The notes beneath the pieces are model-generated. The model did no database searches, was not told where the DNA came from, and worked only from the letters and a program-made list of their open reading frames with translations. DNA of 64,000 nt from Liolophura sinensis (lineage: Eukaryota > Mollusca > Polyplacophora > Chitonida > Chitonidae), in assembly GCF_032854445.1 (NCBI RefSeq), contig NC_088300.1, forward strand, positions 70,594,984 to 70,658,983, written 5' to 3'. Positions within the stretch are counted from its first letter, which is position 1. Every line of letters begins with the position of its first letter. A program made the translations under genes and the position numbers. Of the stretch, positions 50,664 to 63,800 are shown piece after piece.

Positions 50664-53600
50664 ATGGAGTTGTACCAAGCCAGTGATCATTATATTCTTG
50701 TGGACGGAGAACACAGTCTATGGTGCAATCGTTTCAATGGATCAGTAAAAGCTGGCAAAGGTGGGTATGTCTCTCGCAACGCTCAATGTCAACCAACTGC
50801 ATTTTGACAGGTTTCCACCTAACTCTTATCGTCTGCTGTTATTTATTTTATTTTTTGTCCTGACTCAACCGTGTATGTTTTCCATCCGAATATTTTCCGA
50901 AAGCCTTAAGGGCAGCCGGAGAATTTACAGTAGAAATATTTTTAAAATAATGTGGGTGTTTTACAATACTTGTTTCACTTGATTTTCACTTAAGGGCTGC
51001 TTTCCGCAGTAAAAATTAATACCTTACTGATGATAGTGATAGCGTCATGTATCCGCCCCAAAAAATCATGGAATGCATATGGTGCATTCACAGTAGTTAC
51101 ACGAGTGGGTGTGACTTGTGCTGTGATTTACATTTTAATTTTTGTCATATACTTAAATTTATACTCAAGTTTATTAAACATCATGTTGCAGCACCAAACT
51201 AAGTGTTAAATGTGGTTTTAAAAATATCTTCCTAAACCGTAAATGATTTCATTTCCAAGTTTAACTGTTGGCAGAAGAGAAATTCTGTTGTAAAATAGAG
51301 AAGTTATTGGTAATCTACAATATGCACCTTTTGTCTGTGTTACCCTTAGTGTTGTTTAGCCTTGGACGACTATGTTTGATTTTTTACATTTGGATGGTGC
51401 TGCTATAGTCAAGGCTGGCATTCAGCCCTTAAGGATGCATCATAAAATTTTGGAAAACAGTCGATAACTAACCTTGCCAGCCTGGTCCAGTTACTCCTTT
51501 ACAATTTTTAGCATTCTAGAAAAAATTCTGAAAAATACATAATCAAGTTCAACTTCTGCGCTGCCTTGAACTTTACAGAAATGGCCCATCATATACTTTA
51601 TCCTGGTTTCTGGGCCAAACCTTCCCACAGTTTGCAGTCGTGAAACCAGGATCACCACAGTATACATAATCATAGCAGACAGAAGACAGTGGCCATTTTG
51701 GGAATGGAATCAGTGAACAGGTTGAGCTTGGTGAAATATGGATGGATATTTCCCCTAAGGATGATCGACGGCTCAGGATTTTATCTGTGTGGCTGTAAAG
51801 GTGAAACTATATATGCTGGGGAGTTCAGTAATCAACAGTTTCCGAAATTTTACTGAGCATCTTACGGGATAAATGGCAATAGGTCATGACAAAAAAGCAA
51901 ACATAGTCACACATCAATAAAGCATCAATACTTCTGTATAAAGGTGAATTGTCTTGAAGGTTGTGTGAAACATTTGAAAACATTTTGTCTGATATATATA
52001 TATGTGTATATGTGTAAGAAGAAATAGTCTCAGTGGTGAGAGATACTTGCCTTTCAATTGCTAGGACACACAAGGTAAGAGTTTAAACCTGACCTTGGAC
52101 AGGGAATTTGTATAGATTCCCTCACTCTCACTGTTTGTGGGGTCTTGGATTAGTCTTTGTACTTCACTTATGCGAAATGGTATGCCTTGGGCACCTCAAA
52201 TTCTGCTACAAATAAAACTGCCATTGTATTAGCCAACAAAAATTGTCATTATGGCATGAAAGAACTATCATATTAAAAATTAAATGTGTTTTGAAGGCTT
52301 GTACTTCATGTAAGCAAGGAATTTGTGTTCCTCTTCATTGGTCAGAAAACATTTCCTGGTGGCTGTAGTGTGTTGTATAAATCTTTATGTGCTCCTACAT
52401 CTGAAGAAGACATCTCAACCAGCCTTTATTTCATTGATCTCCACTGTTGCTTTCATACATGTTGGTGAGACAGGGTTTCTGCTACATTTTCGAAGTAGTG
52501 CAAAAATATCATAGAAATCATACACGTACACACATAATCATATTGATGTAAAAGGGTATAAATCTTCCTTTATTTCCTTTATGGACACGTAGATATATAG
52601 CTTTTCTGTTATTTAAGTTTAGGATCCATTATTCCTGGTATGGCCATCCAAAGTATAATACATTTACATTAATACTGTGCAGCAAACATAATGTTAAAAT
52701 TGTCAAAAATGTGCATTATTTCAGAGTAGATATGAAAGTCATATGGTAAATATCACACTAAACACATACATATTAGCTATTAAATAAAAATGAATACACT
52801 TTAATTTTATGATTTACTTGTGTTCAGTATTGAAAACTGGGTCCTTCATAAACACAGGTAATGCTCTATCTCACTGGCTAAACAATTAAGTAAATCAGCA
52901 AAATTAGGTGGACATAGTGTACGATAGATGAGTGCCTGTTGTAACATTGCCAGGTGTTGTGGGTTCCAGCACTGATGTTTCATGCGAAACCAGTGAAGCC
53001 AGACTATAGCAAAAAGTGTAGAGTAAGACATTTTGCACTGATGATGAAATAAATAATTAACCAGTGGAAATTGGTTAAGAATTCTTTTTATCATTCTACA
53101 CTTTGTTTTTTGTGCATGTGAATTGACTGTAAATTTTCTCTCTCTCTTGAAGGTACAGACTTGTGCTTGGCCTGGAACCCAATATGCCTGGGCCTGGTGT
53201 ATGGTGTTGTCGGGAAGATCAAGCCTCATCCTGGTACATCAACTCGTATTATAATACATACATCCTTTTTCCTAATGGAAATATGACAGCTTGATTTTTT
53301 GTTGCTCTGTGATGAATGTTTTATTTATTTATTTTTTCAGTGAATAATGGGAAGGCAGCATGTATTTAAAAATTTTACAAACTTGCATCGCCCAGTAACT
53401 TTATCTGTTCAGCGTCTGTCATACGTATTCATCTCACTAACCCACTCACTGTGGTGAACATAGTTTCTTGCAACAGTCCTTGAGTAATGAGACGTATTTG
53501 TTGTGAATTAAGTTCTCATTGGTTTGAATATGTGAGGAAATATGATAGCAGTATCAGACCGTAGCCAGGTGTAGTGTAGGGAAGTACTACAATTACTGAT

Positions 53601-56600
53601 ACTCAGGACTCATCAGTTATTGTGGTAATCTTTCACATACCTTCCTTATTCTGGTTATATGTTTTGTTATTGAAATAGATTGCTTTAATTTCTTTCCCCA
53701 GACTCAGAGAACTGGTTAATCTTGATACGACAGACAAATTTTGTTGGCAAGTTTTTTGATAAACATGAAGTCTTCAAAATTGAGAAAATTGCCGTCCTGC
53801 CACTGTCCACAAGTGAACCAGCAGACCTCGATATTGACGTAAGTGATAATGTAGTTGCACAAAAAGTGCATTTTTACGGGCAATTAATGGTAATTAAAAA
53901 CACTTATGTTTCCGAAGTTGAGGCTTTTCCAGTAGGTAACAATGCTGCTTTTCAAACAAATGTCAATACACTTTTTAAAAATCAGTAGATCTGTCAGAAT
54001 CAGGCACATTGAGTAATTTGGTAATGGACAAAATTGTGGGTCAAACAGAGTAATCAGGGCTGTAGTGGATACCTCATTGCCTCTGTCATAGGTGATGACA
54101 TGGTGGAGTCAGTGCTTCTGAAGTTGATATATAAGCAGACTCCCAGATATAATACCACATATTTGTGCCATACATCAGATCTGAGTGCTTTTTATAATTT
54201 GTAAATCAAGATGCATTGAAATCGTTTGTAGTGGAGAGTTTAGTTAATTGAATTAGAAGTTCCAGTGACATGTTGTAAAATTTCAATATCTTTACAAACC
54301 TAAGCATACAACATGTGTTATTTTCCTACACAATTTTTCGAGGTGAGTAATATTAGTAATTATGTCAGTGTTGCTTTTCCTTGAGTTGTGGCCAGAATCT
54401 GTCGTGAAAATTTGTGGTTCCCATTTTGTAGGCAGCCCTCAGAATATGTTTAAATAAATATCCTGCAAAGATGCGAAAGGGTTGGAGAATTACAGTAGTT
54501 CAATTCCAGTCTCAGACAGGGAATTTTGGAGATTCCCCAGTAACTGGCGTGCATGGCCTGGGAATATTAAATAAGTACTCATCACTGGTTTGGTGGTCTT
54601 GCATTGAATTACTGTTGAGATCTCTTGCTTTCTACTTATCTGGCATATTGGTACATGTTGAGCTTGGTCTTCGGCCAAAAATCTTTGCTGATCTCCTATG
54701 GTTAAGTTAGTCAGTGAGTTGCCAAAGTTTGGTTGTTTGTTTCAGGTAATATGCTTTCCTATGTTCATGAATCTGTCATCTGTTATATATATGGTATTAA
54801 AAAATAACCAATCAAATTTATTTATTTATTTATTTATGTTTTCTCTATTTTCAGTTATGCAGAAAACACCATTTTGGCATCAAAAAGCCAGAGAGAATCA
54901 CCCAAGCAGCTCAGGGCCAGAAACGAGCCTTACAGAAAACTCTCAGCTCTATTAAATCTGCAGCGGAAAATGTCAAGCCAAAAAAGGTGATGAACTCATA
55001 AGAGTATATCATGTCAGATTGCCTGGTTGTCATCTGGTGCTGCTAATACATTTAGTAACACATGGAATACCACTGGATTGATGTTAAATTGTTTATTCTC
55101 TTATTCAACTTCATGACCAAGTATAAGTATTACTGGAGTAAAAAAACTAAAGTTGCTCTTTAATCTAGTTGAGTAACAATGAGTAACATACATATACTAT
55201 GTACCAGGTGTAAAACAGACAGCAACTTGTTCCCTTGAGATCATTTTGATCATGATCCAGAATCTACCCAGCATTTAGAAACCATATGTCCCATTTCTAA
55301 TAATCATAATTTGCCTGGCCAAATTCTCTGGAAAAAGCATGGGGTTGTTCAGATATATATTAGAAACAAAAAGCAAGAACCCCTGTGTATTGCAATGCAT
55401 TGCATATTCTGATGTACCAATGCTTACACAACATGTATCTTATCAACTTAAAGCAAAAGAGTTGGTTAGCGAGCAGCAGTCTCTCACCAATGCCGTCGGT
55501 GTCAGTTCGCCCAGCTCATGCTGGCTTCCTCATGCTGGCTTTCCATACGTGGGAAGGTCTGCCAACAACCTGCGGATGGTTGTGGGTTTCCCCCGGGCTC
55601 TGCCCGATTTCCACCCACCATAATGCTGGCCGTAGTCGTATAAGTGAAATATTCTTGAGTACGGCGTAAAACACCAATCAAATAAATAAATAAATAAAGC
55701 TAAAGAAGACAGAATATCATCATGATAATAAAAGCAGTACAATACAGCCATAGAAAACAAAAATCAGTGTGCCACAGGCTGTCATGCTGAATGACTATTT
55801 ACGCCTTCTTAGGCCTCATTGGGTCTTCCAAGCATGCCAAAAAGTGCCACCACAGGCCCTCCATATGAAGAGAACAATTTTATTCCCGCATACAAGGATT
55901 GATGTTAACCAAACTTTTGTGAAGAAGAACTGATGGCACTGTCACAGATCATGCCACTGTATGCCTTTACTTTCGTGAAGGAGAACTGATGGCACTGTCA
56001 CAGCTCATGCCACTGTCTGGCTTTACTTTCGTGAAGGAGAACTGATGGCACTGTCACAGCTCATGCCACTGTCTGGCTTTACTTTCGTGAAGGAGAACTG
56101 ATGGCACTGTCACAGCTCATGCCACTGTCTGGCTTTACTTTCGTGAAGGAGAACTGATGGCACTGTCACAGCTCATGCCACTGTCTGGCTTTACTTTCGT
56201 GAAGGAGAACTGATGGCACTGTCACAGCTCATGCCACTGTCTGGCTTTACTTTCGTGAAGGAGAACTGATGGCACTGTCACAGCTCATGCCACTGTCTGG
56301 CTTTACTTTCGTGAAGGAGAACTGATGGCACTGTCACAGGTCATGCCACTGTATGCCTTTACTTTCGTGAAGGAGAACTGATGGCACTGTCACAGCTCAT
56401 GCCACTGTATGCCTTTACTTTCGTGAAGGAGAACTGATGGCACTGTCACAGCTCATGCCACTGTATGCCTTTACTTTCATGAAGGAGAACTGATGGCACT
56501 GTCACAGCTCATGCCACTGTATGCCTTTACTTTCGTGAAGGAGAACTGATGGCACTGTCACAGGTCATGCCACTGTATGCCTTTACTTTTGTGAAGGAGA

Positions 56601-59600
56601 ACTGATGGCACTGTCACAGCTCATGCCAGTGTCTGCCTTTGTGTCTCCGTTTCTTCCTTAAAATTTAATTTGACCCTGAGATACATACTACGTTTGGACT
56701 CCTTTTATTGCGTATAAAATGTATGACGTAATGGATCTTTGTCTTAAATTGATCCAAGCTTTAATAACAAGAGTTAAAAGGCAAATGTTTATTTTGTCTT
56801 TTTTCATTACAGAAAGAGGTTAAGGACAAGGAGAAGTTTGAAAAAAAAATGTTGGAGGTAAATGTAGAAAGTTACAGTAACTTATTGTGCAGATGTCAGA
56901 AAAGATTAGGTTCATCTAAAAAAGTTTTGTGTTTGTTGTCATCCCTTTCAGGCCATCATCTTATGTAAAAGTTGTTGTGAAGTATTAATGTACGAAGTTG
57001 ATTAAGAAATTCATAGTTGAACATGTCATATACAGGTAACACATTTGTAGGAAATGTGTAAAATGGTCTAAAATATTATTCAAATTGTTGCATTTTTTGT
57101 CTCCAGCTAATAAATGTTACCACTCTTAAGGTGTACTTGTCTTTATTGAGTTTTGAATGATGACAATGAGAGAATGGTGTGTAGGTTGTGGTTGACCTCT
57201 AGTATTCCCTTGTTAAAACCTGCTTTTTGTTCATGTTTCCAGGAACTGTTGAAAATGTTCAATGATGGAGAAGGGTTCTATTTTTGTAACACAATGGACC
57301 TGACCACAAACATACAACAACAACATCAGTCCTGTTACGACAAATCCAAACCATTGTGGGTTCGTGCTGACGAGAGGTTCTTCTGGAATAGACATATGCT
57401 GAAGGAGCTGATTGACTCTGAGGTAAGACAGTACAGCACAAACCAATTGCATTATATATCAAACCAATGCGATAACCTTTATTTCTAGAATATAAAAAAA
57501 CGGGCCCTGGACAGGGGATTAGTGAATTCCCCCCCGCTTTTACTGTTCATGTGGGCCTCGTTGACAATTAGCGGCTGATAACACTCTTTTGGCCATTTAT
57601 GCAGTCTAATTTTCGATGAAGATCAGTTATCTTCCATCTATACGTTTTGCATGTCTGCATGACACATTGTAAGGCTTGTCAGTAGCTTGCCCAGGGTCAG
57701 TAACACAGGCACTCTGAATTCCTCCACACATAAGACTGTTCCCTGTGATATAAGAGAAAATTTCATGATAATTTCATTAAAAGACAATCATAAGTAAATA
57801 AATAAATAATAAAGGTAAAATTAGAGCTGTGTTAAAGCTCAATCAAGTTTTTGTTTACATTCCCCGTCATAATAAAAATTAATATGAAACTATAAATAAC
57901 AGATACATTTAACATGATATTTAAGTTACAGCACTGAAAGGCAGCCATCACTTTTCCCAGCTCTCATCAGAGGTGGTGAAGTGGGTGATGTGCCTCCCCT
58001 GTGAGCTGAAGATCTCAAATGCATATATATGTACCTAACAGAGGCTGAGTGAGTGGATGATTGCTCATTTAACGGACAAAGAAACACAAGACGTTTTGAA
58101 TCAGTTTATCATCCAACAATTTGTTTGATCACTCTTTCACTCTAATATTGTTACAGTGTGAGTTTGCCCAGCACTTACTTGTCTAATCAATCAAGCAAGC
58201 AATCAAACTGTCAAATTGCTGCCTTGTTACAGGATGAGTTAGCCCAGCACTGGATCCAGCCTATTGTGCATGGTTACATCCAGCAGGAATGGTGTGTGAT
58301 GGACTTCAGCGAGAACCATTCCCCAGCCGACAACTCCCTCACCCCCGATTTCTCCAAAAACACCGACTGCTTGTGCTTTCTCATCTCACTTATATCACGC
58401 AGGAGCCGACATCGAGCTGGTAAAGTATAATTTCATCAATGCTTGTTTATGGAACACCATATGACATCAGCTCTGGTATTTAAAGTCAGTTGGGTCACAT
58501 GTATGCATAATGCAAGTGCTGTTTAAATAAAAATACTTTTTGCATGATAGCTGTGATATAAAAGCATCTTCACAAATCAATTTTGTTATCTCCCTTGATC
58601 CCCATGAAATATGGGTTATTCCCCCCCTGTTGACTCTCTGACATTTGGTGTGCTATGATAAAGTGGGAATCAAATTTCTTTTTGTCTTTAAAGGTACGCG
58701 ATCAAAAAAGCGGGGATTAGATGAAACTGGAGCATGCGCAAATTATGTGGAGACTGAACAGGTAAAACTGATTCTCTGTGTTTCTTGATTGCCTGCAAAG
58801 TATAAACAAAATTGTCAAAGCCTAGTTTCGTTAATTATTTATTAAGGGTTAACACAGTGAATATCATTTGGGGGCCTCCGTGGCCGAGGGGGTTAGCGCA
58901 CCAGCACAGCGCAATGACCCAGGAGCCTCTCAACAATGTGGTCGCTGTGAGTTTATGTCGAGTTGATAGTGACTTCCTCTCCCGCCGTGCGTGGGAAGAT
59001 CTGTCAGCAACCTTAGGATGTTTCCCCTGGGTACTGCCTGGTTTCTGCACACCATATTCGAAATATTCTTGAGTATGGCAAAAACATCAATCAATCAAAT
59101 AAATAAATAAATAAGAATATCACTTGTTTATTTTTATAGTATATCATGATGGTAGTGGATAGCAGAGACAGGTGTGCCAGGAGTTAAAAACTACTTTTCA
59201 CGAGGCACCTAACAGTTAGTCGGAAATTAATCCGCATTTGAAAAACTGGATTAGAGCATTCAACCTGAGTGGTTGGGCCAATCAAATGTGGCAGAACGGA
59301 GCGTTCAATCTGAGTGGTTAGGCCAATCAATTGTGGCAGAACAGTACATTCAACCTGATTGGTTAGGCCAATCAACTGTGGCAGAACAAAGCATTCAGCC
59401 TTAGTGGTTTGGCCAATCAACTGTTGCAGAACAGAGCATTCAACTTCATTGGTTGGGCCAATCAACTGTGGCAGAACAGAGCATTCAGCCTCATTGGTTG
59501 GGCCAGTCAACTGTGGCAGAACAGAGCATTCAATCCCATTGGTTGGGCCAATCATCTGTGACAGAACAGAGCATTCAATCTCATTGGTTGGGCCAATCAA

Positions 59601-60861
59601 TTGTGGCAGAACAGAGTAGTATTCAACCTCATTGGTTGGGCCAATCAACTGTGGCAGAACAGAGCATTCAACCTCATTGGTTGGTCCAATCAACTGTGGC
59701 AGAACAGAGCATTCAACCTCATTGGTTGGGCCAATCAACTGTGGCAGAACAGAGCACTCAACCTCATTGGTTGGGCCAATCAACTGCAGCAGAACAGTGC
59801 TTTCACAAATGATCTTTAACTAAGATTTCATTTCATTTGTTTGTAAAAAAAGTTGTCAGTGGTAAACAGAAGCCAGCCATACCATTCTAAGCCTCTTTGT
59901 ACATAGGACTAAAATTGGAAATTGTATGGGGTATCTGCACTCACTAAAACACGAGACAAGTGTTCATTCTCCACCGTGGACAAGAATTGTTTACATTCCT
60001 TTGCTCTCACTGCTTGTGGGTCCTTGCATGGTGACTGTAAGCAGTCAACAGAGTTTGTGTATGGACGTTTGCACAGTTTTACTTTCGTTAAAGACCACTT
60101 GTCTTTTGCCAATGTCAGTGACTTGTCAGTAACTGGGGTTTATCAGTAACTTCTGACTGACTGGGGTTTATCAATAACTTGTGAATAAGTGCTCTTTACT
60201 CAGACCACTGCGGTTTCCTTCACACATAAAACTGACTGACATTGTATAAGTGAAAAATTCTTGAATATTGTCATCAGCAAAAATCAGCAACTACATAAAA
60301 AATATGTCCGGTTCAATAAGACTGGTAGCCCAGTGTTCTCCATCAAAAAGAATTTTTTTTTTTAAAAAATGGAATTCTCCATTCCCTAAAGAAAAATGGA
60401 AGCAAGAAATGATTAGTGGTGCCCTAGAAGTATGTGAATGTACCCAAGTTGATCTAAAGGTAAATGATATTCCCTTAATCCATCGATTAATAGGTCTTCT
60501 CAAAGTTCATTTCACTACCATTTTGCATCGGGCATTGCGTAATTTGTTCTAGAGTGACGATTAACTGTGACACCATAGAGCCAAAAATGTCCAAAAGCAG
60601 GACAACATCTCTGGAACATTCTGAATGAACTTCTCTTTGGGCCATGTGTCACCAGATATAGAGAATTTTTCGTCAAGCCTCTCACACACTTTTATTCTTT
60701 TCAATAGGAAAGTGCATCCCACCTTCACTTCCATTTTGTTCTCTCCCAGGTGATCGAGTACTCCCCACATGTGGTCTCCTTCGTCCAAGTACGTGGCTCC
60801 GCCCCAATGTTCTGGAGCCAATCAGGCTTCAAGTATAGACCTCCTCCTGTCCTGGACAAAG
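50664..60861 (+). CDS. INPP5F: INPP5F / SAC2 phosphoinositide phosphatase, 3' partial, first nine coding exons
   Basis: SAC-domain phosphatase that removes the 4-phosphate of PI4P on endosomes in vertebrates. Exons: 50664-50760, 53153-53233, 53702-53838, 54855-54986, 56813-56857, 57243-57422, 58233-58419, 58694-58761 and 60750-60861, all with GT/AG borders and matching phases. The start MELYQASDHYILVDGEHSLW matches the vertebrate MELFQAKDHYIL start. Later SAC-domain blocks are LAWNPICLGLVYGVVGKI, WLILIRQTNFVGK, CRKHHFGIKKPE, ELLKMFNDGEGFYF, ERFFWNRHML, LISRRSRHRAG, ANYVETEQ and VSFVQVRGSAPMFWSQ. The catalytic CX5R motif, the hSac2 domain and the C-terminal tail lie past the right edge. Two introns carry minisatellite arrays: intron 4 (55925-56636) and intron 8 (59250-59800). 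Confidence 0.95.
50761..53152 (+). other. INPP5F intron 1
   Basis: The donor is GTGGGT (a GTATGT four bases on would break the frame) and the acceptor TCTCTCTCTTGAAG. It contains a SINE family 2 copy at 52026-52260. Otherwise it is AT-rich sequence without recognised features. Confidence 0.75.
52026..52260 (+). mobile_element. SINE family 2 copy
   Basis: Head TCTCAGTGGTGAGAGATACT, TTGCCTTTCAATTGCTAGGA, B box AGAGTTTAAACCTGACC, then cagggaatttgtatagattc, cctcactctcactgtttgtg, gggtcttgg. The 3' end (cacttatgcgaaatggtatg) is a weak match to the shared SINE module. Ends are approximate. Confidence 0.55.
54482..54560 (+). mobile_element. Possible SINE family 2 fragment
   Basis: The order gttcaattccagtctcagac, agggaattttggagattccc matches the B box and body start of family 2. 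It is too short and diverged to define ends. Confidence 0.35.
55459..55698 (+). mobile_element. SINE family 1 in INPP5F intron 4, with near-perfect target duplication
   Basis: A partial head (gttggttagcgagcagcagt), body with an internal duplicated phrase (ctcatgctggcttcctcatg), module and AATA tail are present. Flanks AAAGCAAAAGA and AAAGCTAAAGA differ by one base. The truncated head indicates 5' loss at insertion. Confidence 0.85.
55925..56636. repeat. 56-bp tandem array in INPP5F intron 4, about 13 copies
   Basis: The unit is gaaggagaactgatggcact, gtcacagctcatgccactgt, ctggctttactttcgt. Copies from 55981 to about 56340 carry 'ctggcttt'; those after it carry 'atgccttt', so two subtypes occupy separate blocks. 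Within a block copies are nearly identical. Confidence 0.93.
57500..57765 (+). mobile_element. Probable SINE family 2 copy, head lost
   Basis: The body reads gggccctggacaggggatta, gtgaattccc, tgttcatgtgggcctcgttg, as in the copies at 52026 and 59925. It ends near gaattcctccacacataaga, ctg, which parallels 60213-60233. Confidence 0.4.
58871..59114 (+). mobile_element. Full-length SINE family 1 in INPP5F intron 8 with target duplication
   Basis: Head (CCGTGGCCGAGGGGGTTAGC), body and AATA tail are present. The module has a deletion between 'cacaccata' and 'cgaaatattcttgagt'. The flanks GAATATCATTTG (58859-58870) and GAATATCACTTG (59115-59126) match at 11 of 12 positions. Confidence 0.88.
59250..59800. 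repeat. 45-bp tandem array with paired CCAAT boxes, about 12 copies
   Basis: The unit is tggttgggccaatcaactgt, ggcagaacagagcattcaac, ctcat. Each unit holds ATTGGTTGGGCCAAT, two CCAAT boxes facing each other; both fit the NF-Y pattern RRCCAATSR (GGCCAATCA, and AACCAATGA on the other strand). Because 45 is a multiple of 3, long open frames (about 70-200 codons) appear on both strands, with a 15-residue repeat such as IGPTNEVECSVLPQL; these are by-products. Confidence 0.93.
59925..60285 (+). mobile_element. SINE family 2 copy with family-1-like 3' module
   Basis: The body includes tccaccgtggacaagaattg, tttacattcctttgctctca, ctgcttgtgggtccttgcat, as in the copy at 52026. The end reads cttcacacataaaactgact, gacattgtataagtgaaaaa, ttcttgaatattg, which matches the terminal module of family 1 in a diverged form. 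Confidence 0.55.
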
Positions 60862-63800
60862 GTAAGCCACCTTGTTTACCTTATTAACCTTTAGCTTCAC
60901 AGCTAACTGTTTGTCTTTGTCTTTGTGTTAGATTCTGGGTTGATTTTATGGCTTTGATGGATTTGTTGAACTACAAGATATGTACAGATATATTTGATGA
61001 TAAAATCCACTTTGTAAAATTTTAAATATTTGGAGCTGATGAGCCTAGCTCCTTGTTACCCATTCTGAACTGAAAGACAGTAGATATCTGATCAGAGTGA
61101 TAAGAGTTACTCCGTTAATTTACTGATATCACATTGAAGTGACTTTGTTTTGTATCATTGTATACAGCATAACCCCTGGTTGTCAGGTACAAGTTATCTC
61201 CCCTTTATAAACCCATCAGAAGTGTACTGTAATGCTGAATACCATTATTTCACGCATGTAAAATTTAAGTGACCTTGATATGTATACTCCAAAGTAATAC
61301 CAGCTGATAACTGTATTTGTAAATGACAACTCCTGGGGCCACTCTAACACCTCCATGGACATGTACATCACCGATATTTCTCCATTTTACCAACTCCATG
61401 CTACATATCAGCTATCCATTTGTACAGATGGACTTTCTGTGTTAGTCTGAGCTGACAAGTCAACTTGTGGGCTATTTGGACAGCATCAGGGGCTCTGGTT
61501 TACCCTCTAGGGTATCTTTAATTGTGTTGATCAGGTGCATAAGGACTGAAAGGAAAATTTGGCACTATTTAGGAGCGCTGTGAAACCACAAATTATCCTC
61601 AAATTGGGAGATCTAGAGGCTTCATGTCATAGAAAAACCTGATAATTGTTAATTCAGGTCCCACTGTTACTGCCTGTCACCTAAAAAAATGGTTCACCAA
61701 ACCATTTAACTTTTGTTATTCTGTCCAGCTGTTATGTGTGATGAGACTCATTTTGGAACAATATCCAGGGGCCACACCTCAAACCTTTATATTTCACACT
61801 TGGCCTTCACATATTGGACTTTTTGGAGTACTTTTTCTGCAGCTCCCTGAGCAAATTGTGTTCTGCATATATTGTTGAGTATAAAAACAGAGGTGAACTG
61901 CAGTGGAAAGTAATACAGTGACATACTTTTGGGGCAGTAGATTATGTGAAAGATTTGTTTAGTATAACGATAAAGTAGTAGTCAGTTTGTGCTATTTGTG
62001 ATTAAGATTCTCAAAAATAATCTAAAATTCTATAACATTTAGTCTACATTGTGTCCCCAGGCTTTCGTTTTATTCTGAATATCAAGTTTGTATTCCTGAT
62101 TTTGGTGGACAATTGTTGTTTTCGTACTGCTGTATGTATCCCATGCAATAAAACAGTGACTTTTAATATGCCATTTTTAGTTTGGCATTTCATATGTGAT
62201 CAGACAATTAAACAGGGGATCAATATTAAAACATTAATCTGCCAAATAACGGGGAAAAAAAGAAGAAAAAATGAAATAAGCCTACTGTATGATTGAACAG
62301 CCTGTTTCCCCCTGGGTTTTGTTTTTTTCTAATTTTTGACTTGATAATCTTTCTGAATAGGCACAGTGTGAAAAAGTTAATTGGATTCACATCAGGAAAC
62401 ACTAAAACATGTTTTCATGTGGATATGGATAGTTGCTCGTTGCAGCCTTGAATTTCAACAGATGCTAGCATTTTATGATTATTTTCAGGGAACTTGTTAA
62501 AAAATTGATTGGATATTTTAGATTTTTGTCTGTTGAAGCATGTTTCAGGTTATTGGTGATGCTAGATCATGTGTCCACTCTGTGTTCAATTATTAAGGCC
62601 TGAATTGTCATCTTGAGCACATATTGATTCACCTTCTGTATGAAATATACTGGCTTTTCAGCTTTTGGAGGTAAATTTACATGATGTTGAATGGTATGAA
62701 TAACTGCCATACATTTTATGCACCTCTTCTAAATAGGAAATATGTGCGTCCATTTATAAGAAGCATGCAGCTGGCTCACTAATTCACTAAACCCATTTCC
62801 TTTACCTTTCTTTTCTTTTATATTTAACTGTACACTTTCTCTGAAAAATTCACGGTATAGGGCTACATAAAAAGTTGGTTTCTTTAAAATGAGAACATTT
62901 ATTAATTATATTAACGAGGTGGAAAGATCTTCAATTTATTTATATATAAAATCATGTCTATAAAATAATAGCTTTATTTATTGAAGGTAACTCAGTCAAT
63001 TTGTACAAAACTGTTCTTCCCCATGGCCTTCACAAACAAAAACAAAACAATACATAGAAACAGCTATATAGTGACTAAGGAAAAATATGACTGCTGTCCC
63101 GGCAACTGTCCCAACCAACAGGTGGGACAGGGTAGTGGGAGACAGCGTGTGAACACTGACACAAGTTTTTGTCAGAGAAGACTAAATTAAACGAGTTGAT
63201 TGCCTGTTATTCTTGTCAAATGTAATAATCTGGTTATTACATAATGACATGTACATATATGTAATTTTTAAACTGACAATAACTTCTTTTTTTTAACATC
63301 GAGCAAGTGACAAATATACACAGAACTCTTAAGAAATATAACACGAACCAGTCAGTGAACTTAATAAAACTTATTAAGTGTTCATAGAATGAATATCAAG
63401 CTAGCTTAATTGAAATTTATGTTGTGAAATCCTCCTCTATATTGACGTCTAATTTACAGCTTGAAATTCTCCTTTCTATATTGATAAGACAAATAATTTA
63501 CAGATTTAAATTCCCCATTTTTATTTTGATATAAAGACTTTTAATTTGCAGCTTGAAATTCTCCTGTCTGTTTTCGTACAACCACTATTAGCTGTAAAGT
63601 GATTCTTAGTCTCGACTTTGTTCCATGTGTTATTTTGAGGTTACCATGAGGTACTATTATGTGCTACTGTCAGTTGAGCCATGGCTTTAACAGATGAGTA
63701 CATCATGTTAAGAAGATAAGGTAATTCTTCCAATTTTTGGGACACCTGATTTACCCTTTATAGCCAATATACACGTAATTGTAGCAGACATATTTATTTT

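Noticed and set aside
59184-59783. 199-codon minus-strand open frame with a 15-residue repeat
   Set aside because: It follows from a 45-bp tandem unit; plus-strand frames over the same bases are also open for long stretches, and it lies in an INPP5F intron.
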